A DNA stretch of 33,500 bases, taken from Prorocentrum cordatum. Taxonomy: Eukaryota > Sar > Dinophyceae > Prorocentrales > Prorocentraceae. Shown here in pieces: positions 17,366-27,013 of the stretch. Location: NCBI GenBank assembly GCA_963575745.1, contig CAUYUJ010014620.1, positions 64,001 to 97,500 on the forward strand. Reading direction: 5' to 3'. Below the pieces are notes generated by a model. The model saw only the letters and a list, made by a program, of their open reading frames with translations, did not search any database and was not told the DNA's origin. Numbering within the stretch: position 1 is the stretch's first letter; every line of letters begins with the position of its first letter. Both the position numbers and the translations under genes were made by a program.

Positions 17366-17460
17366 GCCCGCGTCGTCCGTCGACGTCGTCGTCGCAGCCG
17401 CGGTCGCCACCGTCGTCGCGGCCGTCGTCGTCGCCACCGCTGTGATCGCCGCCGCTGTAG
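17366..17460. repeat. Degenerate GTC/GCC trinucleotide tract
   Basis: GTCGTCGTCGCAGCCGCGGTCGCC-type cryptic repeat, reading as Val/Ala text in one frame. Likely a decayed microsatellite. Confidence 0.7.
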
Positions 17461-17462
17461 AC

Positions 17463-18048
17463 CTCAGGGCTGAAGTTTTTTTCATCCCCGCGCTCGCAAG
17501 CAGTTCCTCCTCTTGCATGAGGGACCATGGACCCCGTTGGGTCATAGTTCTCGGTTGCGAATCTTGCGGATCCCATGTCTCAGCCTGCTGGATCCATTTG
17601 GTTGTCCCAGAGCGTGGTGGAACCTATTCTCTTCACAGCGAGTATCGATAGCCACACACAACGACTAGGACTCCTACTAGCAATCATCGGCCCATCAAAC
17701 ACAAATTAAATATGACCCGTTGAACCCTGAATCTGGAAACCGGGGATACACGTCGGTCGGAAGAAGTAGGTAGACACATGAAGTAGGGAGGCGGATATAG
17801 TGGATTGGGTCCAGGTCCTCCCAGAGAATAACAAAACACAGCAACAGCTTGAAGTAGGAAGGCGCTTGAAGTAGATTGGGACCTGGGAATCCAAAAATAC
17901 CTACTTTCAACGACCGGCGTGTATCTGATTCCACGGGCTCAGCGTTCTTACCGGAGTAGATGAATAGGCATCTGTGGTTCCAGGGGAAAGTCTTGCGGCC
18001 CGGGAGAACAGGGTTTCGCTCTGGGTCTCCACCGCCGCCACTGTTGCC
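17463..18048. other. No recognisable gene; short GAAGTAG repeats
   Basis: Four GAAGTAG words (17766, 17780, 17851 and 17870) and a partial duplication of TTGGGTCCAGGTCC / TTGGGACCTGGG are the only structure seen. No coding evidence. Confidence 0.45.
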
Positions 18049-18049
18049 T

Positions 18050-18288
18050 TGGTCAACTCATCGTCGCCGCAGCCGTCGTCGTCGATGCCACCACCGTCGG
18101 TGCCGTAGTCGTCATGGTCGCAGCCGTCGTCATCGTCCGCCGCCGTCGTCACCGTTGACATCGACGTTGACGTTGCCGCTGCCGACGCTGCCGTTGTCAC
18201 TGTCGTCTCCCTCGGCCGTCGGCAACGACGGCGGCGGCCACGCCGACGTCGGCAACGACGCCGACGGCGACGACGACGATGATAGCGG
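18050..18288. repeat. Degenerate GTC/GCC/GAC trinucleotide tract
   Basis: Long cryptic repeat with GTCGTCGATGCC, GTCGTCATCGTCC and GACGGCGACGACGACGATG. The motif phase is retained but units are heavily mutated. Probably an ancient expansion like the pure GTC tract at 16159. Confidence 0.75.
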
Positions 18289-18542
18289 TACAATTGATTC
18301 TGTGCTTTTTTGCTGAGCACATTGGGCCCGAATTCAACGCTCGGTCGCGTGCCTGCCTGATTCAAGCGTGTAGGCTTGGCTTGGCTGTCGCCCTCGTCGC
18401 CGATAACGACGAAAGACCACCAGGCAATCTAAAATGCAGAATGGCAACTACGTCTCGCCTCTGCCTGTAACTATTCTCGAGCGTTCCTCCTTCAAGCTCG
18501 GTCCACAATCCAGAACAGTTTCTCTTGCGCAACCGGTTATCC

Positions 18543-18628
18543 TGTTAAAAAAAGTTACTATCCAAATCTTCACGCGGTTGCTGCTGTTAAAAAATGCTAC
18601 TATACAAGTCGTCACGCGCTGCCATCCA
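18543..18628 (+). repeat. Two-unit 42-bp tandem duplication
   Basis: TGTTAAAAAAAGTTACTATC...TTCACGCGGTTGC at 18543 is repeated 42 bp later as TGTTAAAAAATGCTACTATAC...GTCACGCGCTGCC. AT-rich compared with its surroundings. Confidence 0.65.
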
Positions 18629-18864
18629 GCGTCCCCTGGTATCGTGTCAGCACGGAGGCAACAGTGGAAGGGCGCCAGCAGGAGCGCTCACAGTCCTGGC
18701 TGAGGCCCTGTGGCCAGCGCCTGCTGTGCAGAGGACCCTGTCAGCCGCAGGGGTTTATGCCACTCTTGGGACAGCTCTCTTACGTGGGCGCGGCTTTGCC
18801 CCGACGGACGATCAGAGCTGAATGCATCTGAACGCATGATTTTGGAGAGACCAAAGGGTGCCGA

Positions 18865-18987
18865 TACCGCTACTCCCTGGACCTCTCCCGGGGTGCGTTC
18901 TGACCACGATTTCGAGGCGAACCCAGCGGTGGCGACGAGGACCGCCCAGGAGGCCCGAAAAGGGGAAAACGGGGGCAGGGTAGAGGT
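18865..18987 (-). repeat. Dispersed repeat, family R, copy 3
   Basis: Aligns over its full length with copy 1 (2791-2911): CTGGACCTCTCC, GTGCGTTCTGACCACGATTT, CGAGGCGAACCCAGCGGTGG, CCCAGGAGGCCC. It is longer than copy 2. Confidence 0.75.
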
Positions 18988-18989
18988 AT

Positions 18990-21315
18990 GGGTAACTACA
19001 TTTTCCTTCTCTGAGATTTAGAATCTTTAAAAAATACTCCGAAGTCTACTTTCTCCCAGCCCTCGCCTCCCCCGCTCCCCGCCCAGCCCCCCGACCCCCC
19101 TCCTTCCCCGTCCCCCTCCGCCCAGAGTGCTGCCACGTCAAAGACTTGACCACTTTTGGAGCCGAATGGCCAAATACTCCCCAGGGTCGCTCTCCAAACG
19201 AGCCCCGGCGATGCTCCGAATTCCGCAGGAAACTGACGAGGCGCCAGGCGGGACAGGACCACCACGCGAGGCCGACAAGTCTCGTGCCCCGAATGGTCAC
19301 GGCGTGGGGTCGAGAGCCCGCCAACAAAAAAAACGTGCAGGGCGGACGAGGGAGGACCAGGGGAGCGGAAGGCTTTTTGTATGTGGTGCTGTCGACTCCT
19401 CCCCCCGCCTCCCTCCTCCTTCCTCCCTCCTTTTGCTCTTCCTTCTCCTCCTTCGCCTCCCCCCCCCGGTGCCCGTGCCCCCAGAGCCGCGATCCTCGAA
19501 GTGTCAGGCCTGCCCTCCTCCGCCCGACCTGCTCCCCCCCGCCATCGCCGCCCATTTATCCCCCATCGTAGGACGACCATCCAGAGGTACACATCTCGTG
19601 CGGGGTACCGGCTGGTCGGCGGCGGGCCCAGGGGGCTGAGTGAGAGGCGTCGGGCCTGCTCGGAAGGCGGCGGGCGGGGCTTCTCAGAGCCCTCGCGCCC
19701 TCCGAGAGGGTTTTTTTTTCCGAGCCTTCTTTGAAGGCGCAGACGGCTTCTCGGAATGCGCGAACACTTCTGAGCAGGCCTGCTCCCCCGCACTTGCCCC
19801 CAGGGCTCGTCGCCAGATCGATGCAAGCACCATCCTGACACTTGCAATCCGGCGCAAGCAGTCATCACGGAACCGCCGCCTTGCAGCCACGAGAGGAGGG
19901 GGAAAGCGAAAGAGGTTAGAGTTGACTGTGACTGCGCAGGGCTTCAATTCCTTAAGGGTGCTGAGCTGCGCAACAGCTGCAATTTTTTACTCTTTAGCTA
20001 TGTTGGGGCCTGTCAGGCGCGTCAAAACACCTGTCACTGCTGACGGGGACCGTGCGGTTGCGCACGGACGCGCTCGAGCCAAACAGGCAAAGCGATGGGG
20101 TGGAGGATAATACGACGACAAAGAGTACAGTCGAAATCGGCGATACGGATACATTCAGGGATGCAAGACCCTTGGAACGCAACTGCATGAACAAAGAGCC
20201 GACCCTCAAAAACTTAGGGATGCGAACACAATGTGTCGATGCGACCTATGGCCCATCCCTCACGCCGGTTCCGACTGTACGAAGGGCGGGGGAATGAACG
20301 CAATGAGGGGTGGGGTGCCCCAGTGGACTACCGCGCGCCACGCTGCGAGTTCTGTGCCGCCTCCGGGGACCTCGTGCCCGAGCTGCGGATTGCAGCTCGG
20401 GCGCGGTCAGAAATATTTCCGATACTGGATCGGCTCCCAGCACGCACCTATCGTCTCCACTTAACCGAGTCACTTGACTATCATACCCTGAGGAAATCCA
20501 ACTTTGCCCATCCGATGGTATGCGTTGGCACTCGTGTATGATACCACTGTAGCGCGCATGGGAAATGGCAACACGTTCGTGTGTGCAAAGCAAACTGTCA
20601 ACTAACTTCGGCGTGCTTGCTGCAAAAAAGCTAAACCAACGTAGCACAGAGAAACGGGATGAGGGTACAGGAGGAGGACGTAGGAGGGGTGAGGGAGGGG
20701 CACTGCCAGCTTATTCAGACAGACAGGAAAAAGTGCTCCATAACGGGGCAGACATATTAATTAAAACGGAGGTGGCCCATAGCTCCAAAACGTGGGCAGA
20801 AATCCATTGGAATGCTGATCGGCCTTTCACAAATGACCCTGATAGATCGCTACCTGCCATCGCACCTGTTTCTTCTCAACTGCGGAATGGCGCTCCGAGC
20901 CAAAGCATACTGACCTGACATGCACCATAGCTGAAACTATACATTCCCCGAGTCGCGCTCGTGGGAAGCTCGAGTGCGCCATGGACGAAGAGCAACGTCC
21001 TTCGGAGCAGGTCGAGTTGAGACTGCGGCCACTCAAAATCGGTCCCTGGAATCCTCTCGGGGTCCCAACGCAGCAATCTTCCAAGCTGCGTCCATTCGTG
21101 GCAACGAAGGCCCCTCCCCCCGAAGGGCAAACTAACGTTGTATCAACTCGCCCTCCTGGGGCGGCCATACTCGTCTTCAAAGCGAGGTTGTAATTAGGGC
21201 ACATGCGCTCGCTGATACGCCATGAGCCCTGGGCGCGCGATAAACTCTAACGTTTTACACATGCACTTCCCTCTCTTCACCCCCGATCCATTGTTGTCAG
21301 AAGGCGCCATATGAC
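18990..21315. other. No recognisable gene in about 2.3 kb
   Basis: Anonymous DNA. Polypyrimidine-rich at 19060-19100 and 19395-19470, otherwise without repeats that I can see. The many open frames overlap one another and lack domains. It is one of the longest stretches here without simple repeats, so an intron-rich host gene cannot be excluded. Confidence 0.45.
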
Positions 21316-21316
21316 T

Positions 21317-21383
21317 TCGCCTCCTCCTCCTCCTCCTCCTCCTCCTCCTCCTCTCTCCTCCTCCTCCTCCTCACCCCTCGTCC

Positions 21384-21421
<38 letters not shown>

Positions 21422-21426
21422 TTCTC
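21317..21426. repeat. (CTC)n microsatellite
   Basis: About 110 bp of CTC/TCC triplets with TCTC and TTC interruptions. Opposite strand orientation to most GGA tracts in the window. Confidence 0.93.
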
Positions 21427-21726
21427 TGAATCCTCACTCGACGGGGCGAGAGTGAAAGCGCCCTCCCTCTGGCCTGACGAGGGCCATTATGAAAATGACG
21501 AGATCCAATATGGAACTGAAATTTGACGAGGGCTCCCGCTGCAGACATCCCACGAAAACGTGACCGTCCAAATCCTGGACGCGCTAGTCAAACAACGTCG
21601 GCAAACCCGAATTCCTGCTTACTCGAATCTTACGTTGAAGAGCAGGGCGCACGCTGGCGATGCGCCAAAGGCCGGCTACCGGCAATACACTGCTACGAAT
21701 CGGGGCAGGACGGCCTCCATCCCCGT

Positions 21727-21775
21727 GCGTATTCCGTTCCTCTTCATGCTTCCCCACTGAGGCTTCGTCAACGTT
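21727..21775 (+). repeat. Dispersed TTCATGCTTCC-CACTGAGGCT repeat, copy 1
   Basis: CTCTTCATGCTTCCCCACTGAGGCTTCG here matches CTTCTTCATGCTTCCGCACTGAGGCTC at 22260-22287. The two copies flank the foldback element at 22054-22246 on either side, about 520 bp apart. Confidence 0.65.
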
Positions 21776-21801
21776 TTTTACTCGGCGACGCCGAATAATA
21801 A

Positions 21802-21818
21802 AACGCCGAGTCGGCGTT
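21802..21818. other. 17-bp palindrome
   Basis: AACGCCGA-G-TCGGCGTT: perfect 8-bp arms around a single base. It lies next to a related ACTCGGCGACGCCGA word. Confidence 0.65.
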
Positions 21819-22053
21819 CCGACATTGGGCGGAAGGGTAGGGGGGAGTGGGGGGTCTGGCTCCGGACCTTTGCTTAGTGCGACTGTTTGGGACCGTGCGT
21901 CCTATGAGGGGAGGCTCCCCGCGCCTGAAACAGGCGCCAAAAACAGCCAAGACCTACTCCATGATGAGGGGGAGGGGGGGGTGCGAGGGCCCGCGCCGAT
22001 CGGCAAAACAATGAATCAAAAAAACGCCCACGTGCCCCATCCTTTTGGACGCC

Positions 22054-22246
22054 CGAAATGGGTACGGAAAAAATGGGTACAATGCCCAACATCAAATGTT
22101 GTCCCAAACCAACAGCGGCCGCTGTTGGGCCGGCGGCCTTCTGTCTCGAATGGACACAGGCCGCGGCGGCGTGGACAGCGAGCCCTGGTCAAAACGAACA
22201 AGATCCGCTGTTGGGCATTGTACCCATTCTTTCTGTGCCCATTTCG
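22054..22246. mobile_element. Foldback MITE-like element, family M2
   Basis: Terminal inverted repeats of 38 bp (22054-22091 and 22209-22246) begin CGAAATGGG and end GGGTACAATGCCCAACA, and agree at 34 of 38 positions. A perfect 20-bp palindrome, CCAACAGCGGCCGCTGTTGG (22109-22128), lies inside. No coding capacity and no clear target duplication. It is likely a non-autonomous DNA transposon; the family is not identified. Confidence 0.8.
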
Positions 22247-22364
22247 TTCGTGTAGAATCCTTCTTCATGCTTCCGCACTGAGGCTCTGCCGACCAAAATC
22301 TTACCTGTGCTCGGGGAACCGCTGGGTAAGAGAGAGGCCTGCGCCGGCCGCGGCCAGCGCTTCT

Positions 22365-22440
22365 CGGCGTTCCCTGGCCTTGTTTCTTTACTGTGCTCTG
22401 CTCCGGATTCTCCTTGGTCTCGTTTCCGTAGTGTGCGAGG
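22365..22440 (+). repeat. About 37-bp GTGTGCG-type repeat, two units
   Basis: GGCCTTGTTTCTTTACTGTGC and TTGGTCTCGTTTCCGTAGTG match the units of the larger array at 24218-24445. Confidence 0.6.
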
Positions 22441-22754
22441 CGGGGGTTTAGCCATATCCGCCGCCTGGGAACCGACGTCCTGGTGCCCCGGCCCAGCGGG
22501 CGGTGGACATGGATGTATTCTGGCCCTGGGGGTCCCGAATTGTTTACGCTTCGCGAGTCCCCACCAGCCCATCCAAAAGCAGCCGCTCGAAAAAGGTGCG
22601 CTGACCGTAGGGTGTTTTCTCTTCCTTCTCCCTCTCTTTGGCTTCTTTCTTCCATCCTCCTCTCCTTCTCCTCGTCCTCGTTGCTCCTTCTCTTCGTCCT
22701 CCTCCTCCTGGCGTTGCCGTGCGATCTTTGGGCTCTCTTGGGATCTCAGGGAAT

Positions 22755-23890
22755 CGTGGCCCTGGGGCTCTCTTGAGGCTCTCTTGGGGCTCCTTTGGGA
22801 GTCTTGAAACCCTCTCGGGGCTCTTTGTGGGAGTTTGGGAGGTCTTCTGGGGCCATCTTGGAGGCCATCGGGCAAAGAGGGAGAGAGCATTTATTGGTGT
22901 ACACCCGTCGGGGCCCGAAATATCGCCTCTTGAAGCCCTCTTGGGCCGCTCTTGGGCGCCTGTTGGGCGCTCTTGGGGCCGTCTTGGGGCCCTCTTGGGC
23001 CGTATTGGCCGCCTCTTGGGCCGTCTTGGGGTCCTCTTGGGCCGTCTTGGAGCCGTCTTGGGAGCCTCTTGGGCCGTCTTGGGGCGGTCTTGCGGGCCTT
23101 TGGGGCTGTCTTGGAGCGTCGGGAAGCCGAAAGGGCGGGAACGCTAAAATGTTTGAAACACTTCAGACAAACATATGATTTGGGCCTCGTGGGGCCCTCT
23201 TAGGGCGCTTCTCGGGGCTCTCTTGGAGCGTTTTGGGGGCCTCTTGGGCCGTCTTGGCCTCTCGGGGGCGTCCTTGGGAAGTTCCGAGGCCACTTGGAGC
23301 CGTCTTGGGGCGGTCTTGGAGCCTCTTGGGGCTCTCTTGGGCCGCTCTTGGGCGCCTCTTGGGCGCTCTTGGGGCCGTCTTTGGGGCCCTCTCGGGCCGT
23401 ATTGGCCGCCGCTTGGGCCGTCTTGGAGCCGTCTTGGGAGCCTCTTGGGCCGTCTTGGGGCGGTCTTGCATGCCTTTTGGGCTGTCTTGGAGCGTCGGGA
23501 AGCCGAAAGGGCGGGAACGCTAAAATGTTTGAAACGCCAACGGAAAATCAATGGTTTTGGCTTCTTGGGGCCCTCTTAGGGCGCCTCTCGGGGCTCTCTT
23601 GGAGCGTCTTGGGGACCTCTTGGGCCGTCTTGCTTCTCGGGGGCGTCCGCGGGAAGCTCCGCGGCCACTTGGAGCCGTGTTGTGGCGGTCTCGGAGCCGC
23701 TCGGGGCTCTCTTGGGCCGCTCTTGGGCGCCACTTGGGCACTCTTGGGGCCGTCTTGGGGCCCTCTTGGGCCGTACTGGCCGCCGCTTGGGCCGTCTTGG
23801 GGCCCTCCTGGGCCGTCTTGGAGCCGTCTTGGGAGCGCCCTTGGGGGCCTTGGGAGCGCTCTTGAGGCCATCTTGGAGGAGATCGGTCAA
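22755..23890 (-). repeat. Inverted CCAAGAGGCC array with 376-bp higher-order repeat
   Basis: The array reads TTGGGCCGTCTTGGGGCCCTC on the plus strand, so it is inverted relative to the other arrays. The spacer GAGCGTCGGGAAGCCGAAAG recurs with a 376-bp shift (TTGGAGCG starts at 23111 and 23487). The word GGGGCCCTCTTAGGGCGC also recurs after 376 bp (23191 and 23567). The third unit ends differently, in CCATCTTGGAGGAGATCGGTCAAAG. Frames such as GPSWGPLGALLG are translated repeat. Confidence 0.85.
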
Positions 23891-24160
23891 AGAAGACGAA
23901 AGCACTGATTTGCCCCCCCCCCCCCCCCCCCTGGGGCCACGATCCCTGTGAATGGTGCCAAAAAATGAGCCTCCCAGGGACCGACAAAGGACGCCCCGGC
24001 GACCCGCGGCCCCCCCTCTCCAGGCCCAGGGGGGGGGGGGAGGGGGAGGGTAAACCCCTCCCCGAAGGGGAAGAAGGGGTTTGAGAACAGAGAGGACTAT
24101 CTAAACCACTCACGCCCTAAAGGGCTGGTGGGATTTACCATGTCCACCGCCTGTGGAGGT
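23860..24160 (-). repeat. Boundary module of the CCAAGAGGC composite repeat, copy 1
   Basis: Read on the minus strand: CCCACCAGCCCTTTAGGGCG, GTGGTTTAG, CCTTCTTCCCCTTCGGGGAG, then CTTTGACCGATCTCCTCCAA leading into the array. The same order is found on the plus strand at 27520-28470. CCCCTTCGGGG is itself a short hairpin. Confidence 0.7.
23908..23933. repeat. Poly-C tract
   Basis: About 20 or more consecutive C residues next to the array boundary. Shorter poly-G runs occur at 24028 and elsewhere. Confidence 0.9.
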
Positions 24161-24217
24161 CCGCGAAGATCGATCCGACAGGCGGTGGTCATGAATAAAT
24201 CCCCGCCTCGGATAGTG

Positions 24218-24445
24218 TGCGTTCCTGGGGATGCCTCGGTCTTGCTTCCTTGCTGTGTTTGACTCGGAGTTCCTTGGTCTTGTTCCCTTCGTGTGCGTTC
24301 CTCGGGACTCCTCGGTCTTGCTTCCTTGCTGTCCGTTCCTCGGGCTGCTTGGTCCGACTTCGGTACTGTGCGTTCCTGGGGTTCCGTGGCTCGTTTCCTT
24401 ACGGTGCGTCCCTGTGGTATCCGTGGTCTTGCTTCCCTTCCTGTT
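24218..24445. repeat. About 37-bp tandem repeat, six degenerate units
   Basis: Units such as GTGCGTTCCTGGGGATGCCT / CGGTCTTGCTTCCTTGCT recur at about 24219, 24258, 24293, 24331, 24367 and 24403. On the minus strand they give Thr/Arg/Glu/Gly-rich repeated peptide text with no known domain. Confidence 0.75.
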
Positions 24446-24463
24446 TTCGAAGAGACCTTCCAA

Positions 24464-24508
24464 GCAACGCCAAGCAACGCCAAGCAACACCAAGCAACGC
24501 CAAGCAAT
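24464..24508. repeat. 10-bp tandem repeat (CAAGCAACGC)n
   Basis: Four to five near-perfect copies of CCAAGCAACG. Confidence 0.9.
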
Positions 24509-24509
24509 G

Positions 24510-25205
24510 CGCCCATGCGACAGGAACCTTGCCCGTAATTGGGGTCGCGCCCGCGTCGCTTTGGCGAGAAAACTCATTGCCCCGATTCTCACGATCATTA
24601 CTACAAGTGGGAAATCGATAGCCCTCCAGACCGCGAAGACTTCAAATCATAATGTAACCCAATGCATGGCGAAGCCTTTGATGTCTGGAGGGCTTGCGTC
24701 TCCAGAGCACCGCTAGTAGCGATGGTAGAAAATCGGGTCATAACATTCTCCAATCCCTCTTCACCTTCATAATGCTGAATGTTATGAGGCAACTTCTAGA
24801 AAATCTTCGTGTAGACGCTTCTGAGAGCCAATACTGGGCCCGACGATGTGGTCATTAAGCCAAGTTGGGCCCGATGCAACCCGGGATTAAACCGCATAAC
24901 ATCTTAAACGGGATTGAGCCGGATCGAACGAGATGCTACTGGACTCGGCAACTACTCGATCATGGACATCCCAGCGCCAATGCAGAAGATCATCTCCCAG
25001 GAGTTGCATCCTAATGGAGGCGGTCAGGCGGACGTCGCGCTGGTGTCGAGGCTGCTGTCCACGGCAGAGTCTGCATCGGCCTCCCCTGCCGAGAACGAGC
25101 CCCGCGACCGAGGAGACCTGCACAGGAGCGCCAGCTGGCAGTCGACGGCGCTTGAGAAGCACCGCCTGACCCACTCGCGCGCCACCAGCGCGCGGCAGCT
25201 CATGC
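24510..25205. other. No recognisable gene
   Basis: Anonymous DNA, locally AT-richer than the window average. The plus-strand frame beginning near 24914 runs into foldback elements and is not supported as a gene. Confidence 0.45.
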
Positions 25206-25208
25206 TCA

Positions 25209-25404
25209 GGGGAACGAAGAATGACACAAGCATAAAAACTCGGAGGTCCGTGCGGATTTCTCGGATCGGCGCTGGTCCCCCCTCCCTGGCGCGCGGAGCG
25301 CGCCAGGGGCGGCGCCGGAGGCGCTGCCAGGGGGGTCCGGCGCGGACCCGAGAAATCCGCGCGGACCTCCGAGTTGCTATGCTTCTGTCATTCTTCGTTG
25401 CCCC
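25209..25404. mobile_element. Foldback element, family M3, copy 1
   Basis: Arms of nearly 60 bp: the left arm contains AACGAAGAATGACACAAGC and CTCGGAGGTCCGTGCGG. The right arm is its complement with a few changes (CCGCGCGGACCTCCGAG, GCTTCTGTCATTCTTCGTT). The centre has a second perfect hairpin, CCCTGGCGCGC-GGA-GCGCGCCAGGG. Both strands give similar Arg/Ser-rich text because the element is palindromic. No coding capacity. Confidence 0.85.
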
Positions 25405-25460
25405 CGCTGTTGTCGCCGCAGAACTCCGCCTCCAAGTGCCAGTCCACGCGGTGGCAGATC

Positions 25461-25654
25461 TGATGGGCCTGTTTTCCACCACCGCCATCATAAGTTGGAG
25501 TGGGGAAGGAGGAGGAGGAGGAGGAGGAGGAGGAGGAGATGGAGGAGGAGGAGGAGGAGGAGGAGGAGGAGGAGGAGGAGGAGGAGGAGGAGGAGGAGGA
25601 GGACCCCCATCCCCCTTCAACTCATGGTGGTGGTGGTGGAAAAGAGGCCCATCA
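25461..25654. repeat. Inverted-repeat arms enclosing a (GGA)n microsatellite
   Basis: The left arm TGATGGGCCTGTTTTCCACC...AAGTTGGAGTGGGGA (25461-25506) is complementary to the right arm CCCCCATCCCCCTTCAACTC...AAAAGAGGCCCATCA (25604-25654). The microsatellite of about 32 GGA units (25507-25602) forms the loop. Confidence 0.8.
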
Positions 25655-25924
25655 AGCTCGGCGTCGGCAGGTCGCCGGCGTCCCTGCCGCCCTCGGGCAG
25701 GCTGGCGCTGTCTACGGCCTCCTCCCCGCGGGCGCCCCGTGCGGGGCCGGCGCCCGCGTGGGGCCAGGGCGTCGCGGCGCCGCCCGATGGGCTCTCGGCG
25801 GCCGCCGCGGCAGCGCCCGCGGCGCGGCCGTCGCTCCGCCGCCGGCCGCGCCGCGCTCGAGGAGTCATGCCGCGGGGTTGGCGGCGGCTTCTCGGCGGCG
25901 GCGCGCTGCCGCAGGGGGCCGCCA

Positions 25925-26126
25925 GGGGAGCGGAGGAGGACACGAGCGCAAGATCTCGGAGGTCCGCGCGGACTTCTCGGAGCCGCACTGGGCCCCCGTG
26001 GCGGCGCCTCCGGCGCCGCCCCCGGCGCGCTCCGCGCGCCAGGGAGGGGGGGGAGAGTCCAGCGCCGATCCGAGAAAGCCGCGCGGGCCTCCGAGCTCTG
26101 CTGTTCACGTCGTTGTCCGCTCCCCC
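25925..26126. mobile_element. Foldback element, family M3, copy 2
   Basis: Same design as copy 1: GGGGAGCGGA...ATCTCGGAGGTCCGCGCGG on the left and CCGCGCGGGCCTCCGAG...GTCCGCTCCCCC on the right. Arms and centre (GGCGCCTCCGGCGCC, GCGCGCCAGGGAGG) are more diverged, so it is probably the older copy. Confidence 0.8.
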
Positions 26127-26283
26127 GGCTACGGCGGGAGCGCGGTGGAGCCCAGCGGCCTCGAGCCCGCCCGTGGATGCCGGTGTGGCTTCGAGGGCGC
26201 TTCGCGGGCGGGAGGCGCATCCTGGAGCCCCCCCAGACGGGGTCCGAGCACATGGGGTTGGAGGGTCCCGCCCCCTCGCGGGC

Positions 26284-26330
26284 GCATCGGCGACGCATCG
26301 GCGACGCAGCGCCGATGCAGCGCCGATGCA
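26284..26330. repeat. Palindromic short tandem repeat
   Basis: GCATCGGCG units are followed by CGCCGATGC units, their reverse complement, with 11-12 bp spacing. The array folds on itself. Confidence 0.75.
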
Positions 26331-26850
26331 GCGCCGACATGGAAGATGCATCGGCGACGTGGCGTGAAGCCGATCGGGCTCCGCATCGAACCGCATCGCC
26401 GGGGCACCGGCAGTGCGGCGCGATCTTCCGACCCCACCGAGTCCGACCCCATCCGGGAGGCCCAGAGGCGCGGGCGGCAGGCACATCCGCACCCCCAAAA
26501 TCCCTTATGAATCGTCCCCCGGGTCCAATCTTTGACGGCGCCTTTTTGTTAACTTGGGGGGGGGTCCGGTTTACCAGGGCGCTTTCTTTGGATTGGAACT
26601 TGGGGGGCCGGTTTATTCAAGCGCCCCGTCGACGAGGGGGGGTCCGGAGTATCAGGTCGCATCTGGAGGGCGGGTCCGGACTTTTAGGGGGGTCGATTGA
26701 TAAGTGATTTGGAGTACCCTTCCATTTTCCCTGGCGCCACCGTGGACGGGCCTCCGCGGGGGCGAGCGGGTGGCACGTATCATCGGCCACGACAGCCGAG
26801 GCGCCAGCGCTGGCCGCTGCCCTCCCCCCCCTTCTCTCGCAAGCGACCAA
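26331..26850. other. No recognisable gene; G-rich GGGGGGTCCGG words
   Basis: Four GGGGGTCCGG or GGGTCCGGACTTT words (26560-26690) hint at a degenerate repeat. Nothing else is identifiable. Confidence 0.4.
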
Positions 26851-26852
26851 CT

Positions 26853-27005
26853 TTAGGTCGGGCATGTCCTCCTACAGGGCGATTTTAAACGAAACATTAA
26901 AAATAAACAGAAAAATTATCCAAAATGGTCAAACCTAGTCGAAAAGTCCTCCCCCGACAATTTTTCTTGTCATGTTCCTCCTGTAGAAGGACGTGCCCGA
27001 CTTAA
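26853..27005. mobile_element. MITE-like element, family M1, copy C
   Basis: 153 bp from TTAGGTCGGGCATGTCCTCC to AAGGACGTGCCCGACTTAA. The flanking 8-mers GACCAACT (26845-26852) and GACCAACC (27006-27013) match at 7 of 8 positions and confirm the 8-bp duplication seen at copy B. AT-rich interior, non-coding. Confidence 0.88.
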
Positions 27006-27013
27006 GACCAACC

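Noticed and set aside
25024-26484. A 486-residue minus-strand frame and a 597-residue plus-strand frame over the same DNA
   Set aside because: Both cross two foldback elements and a GGA microsatellite. Similar Arg-rich text on both strands is explained by the palindromes.
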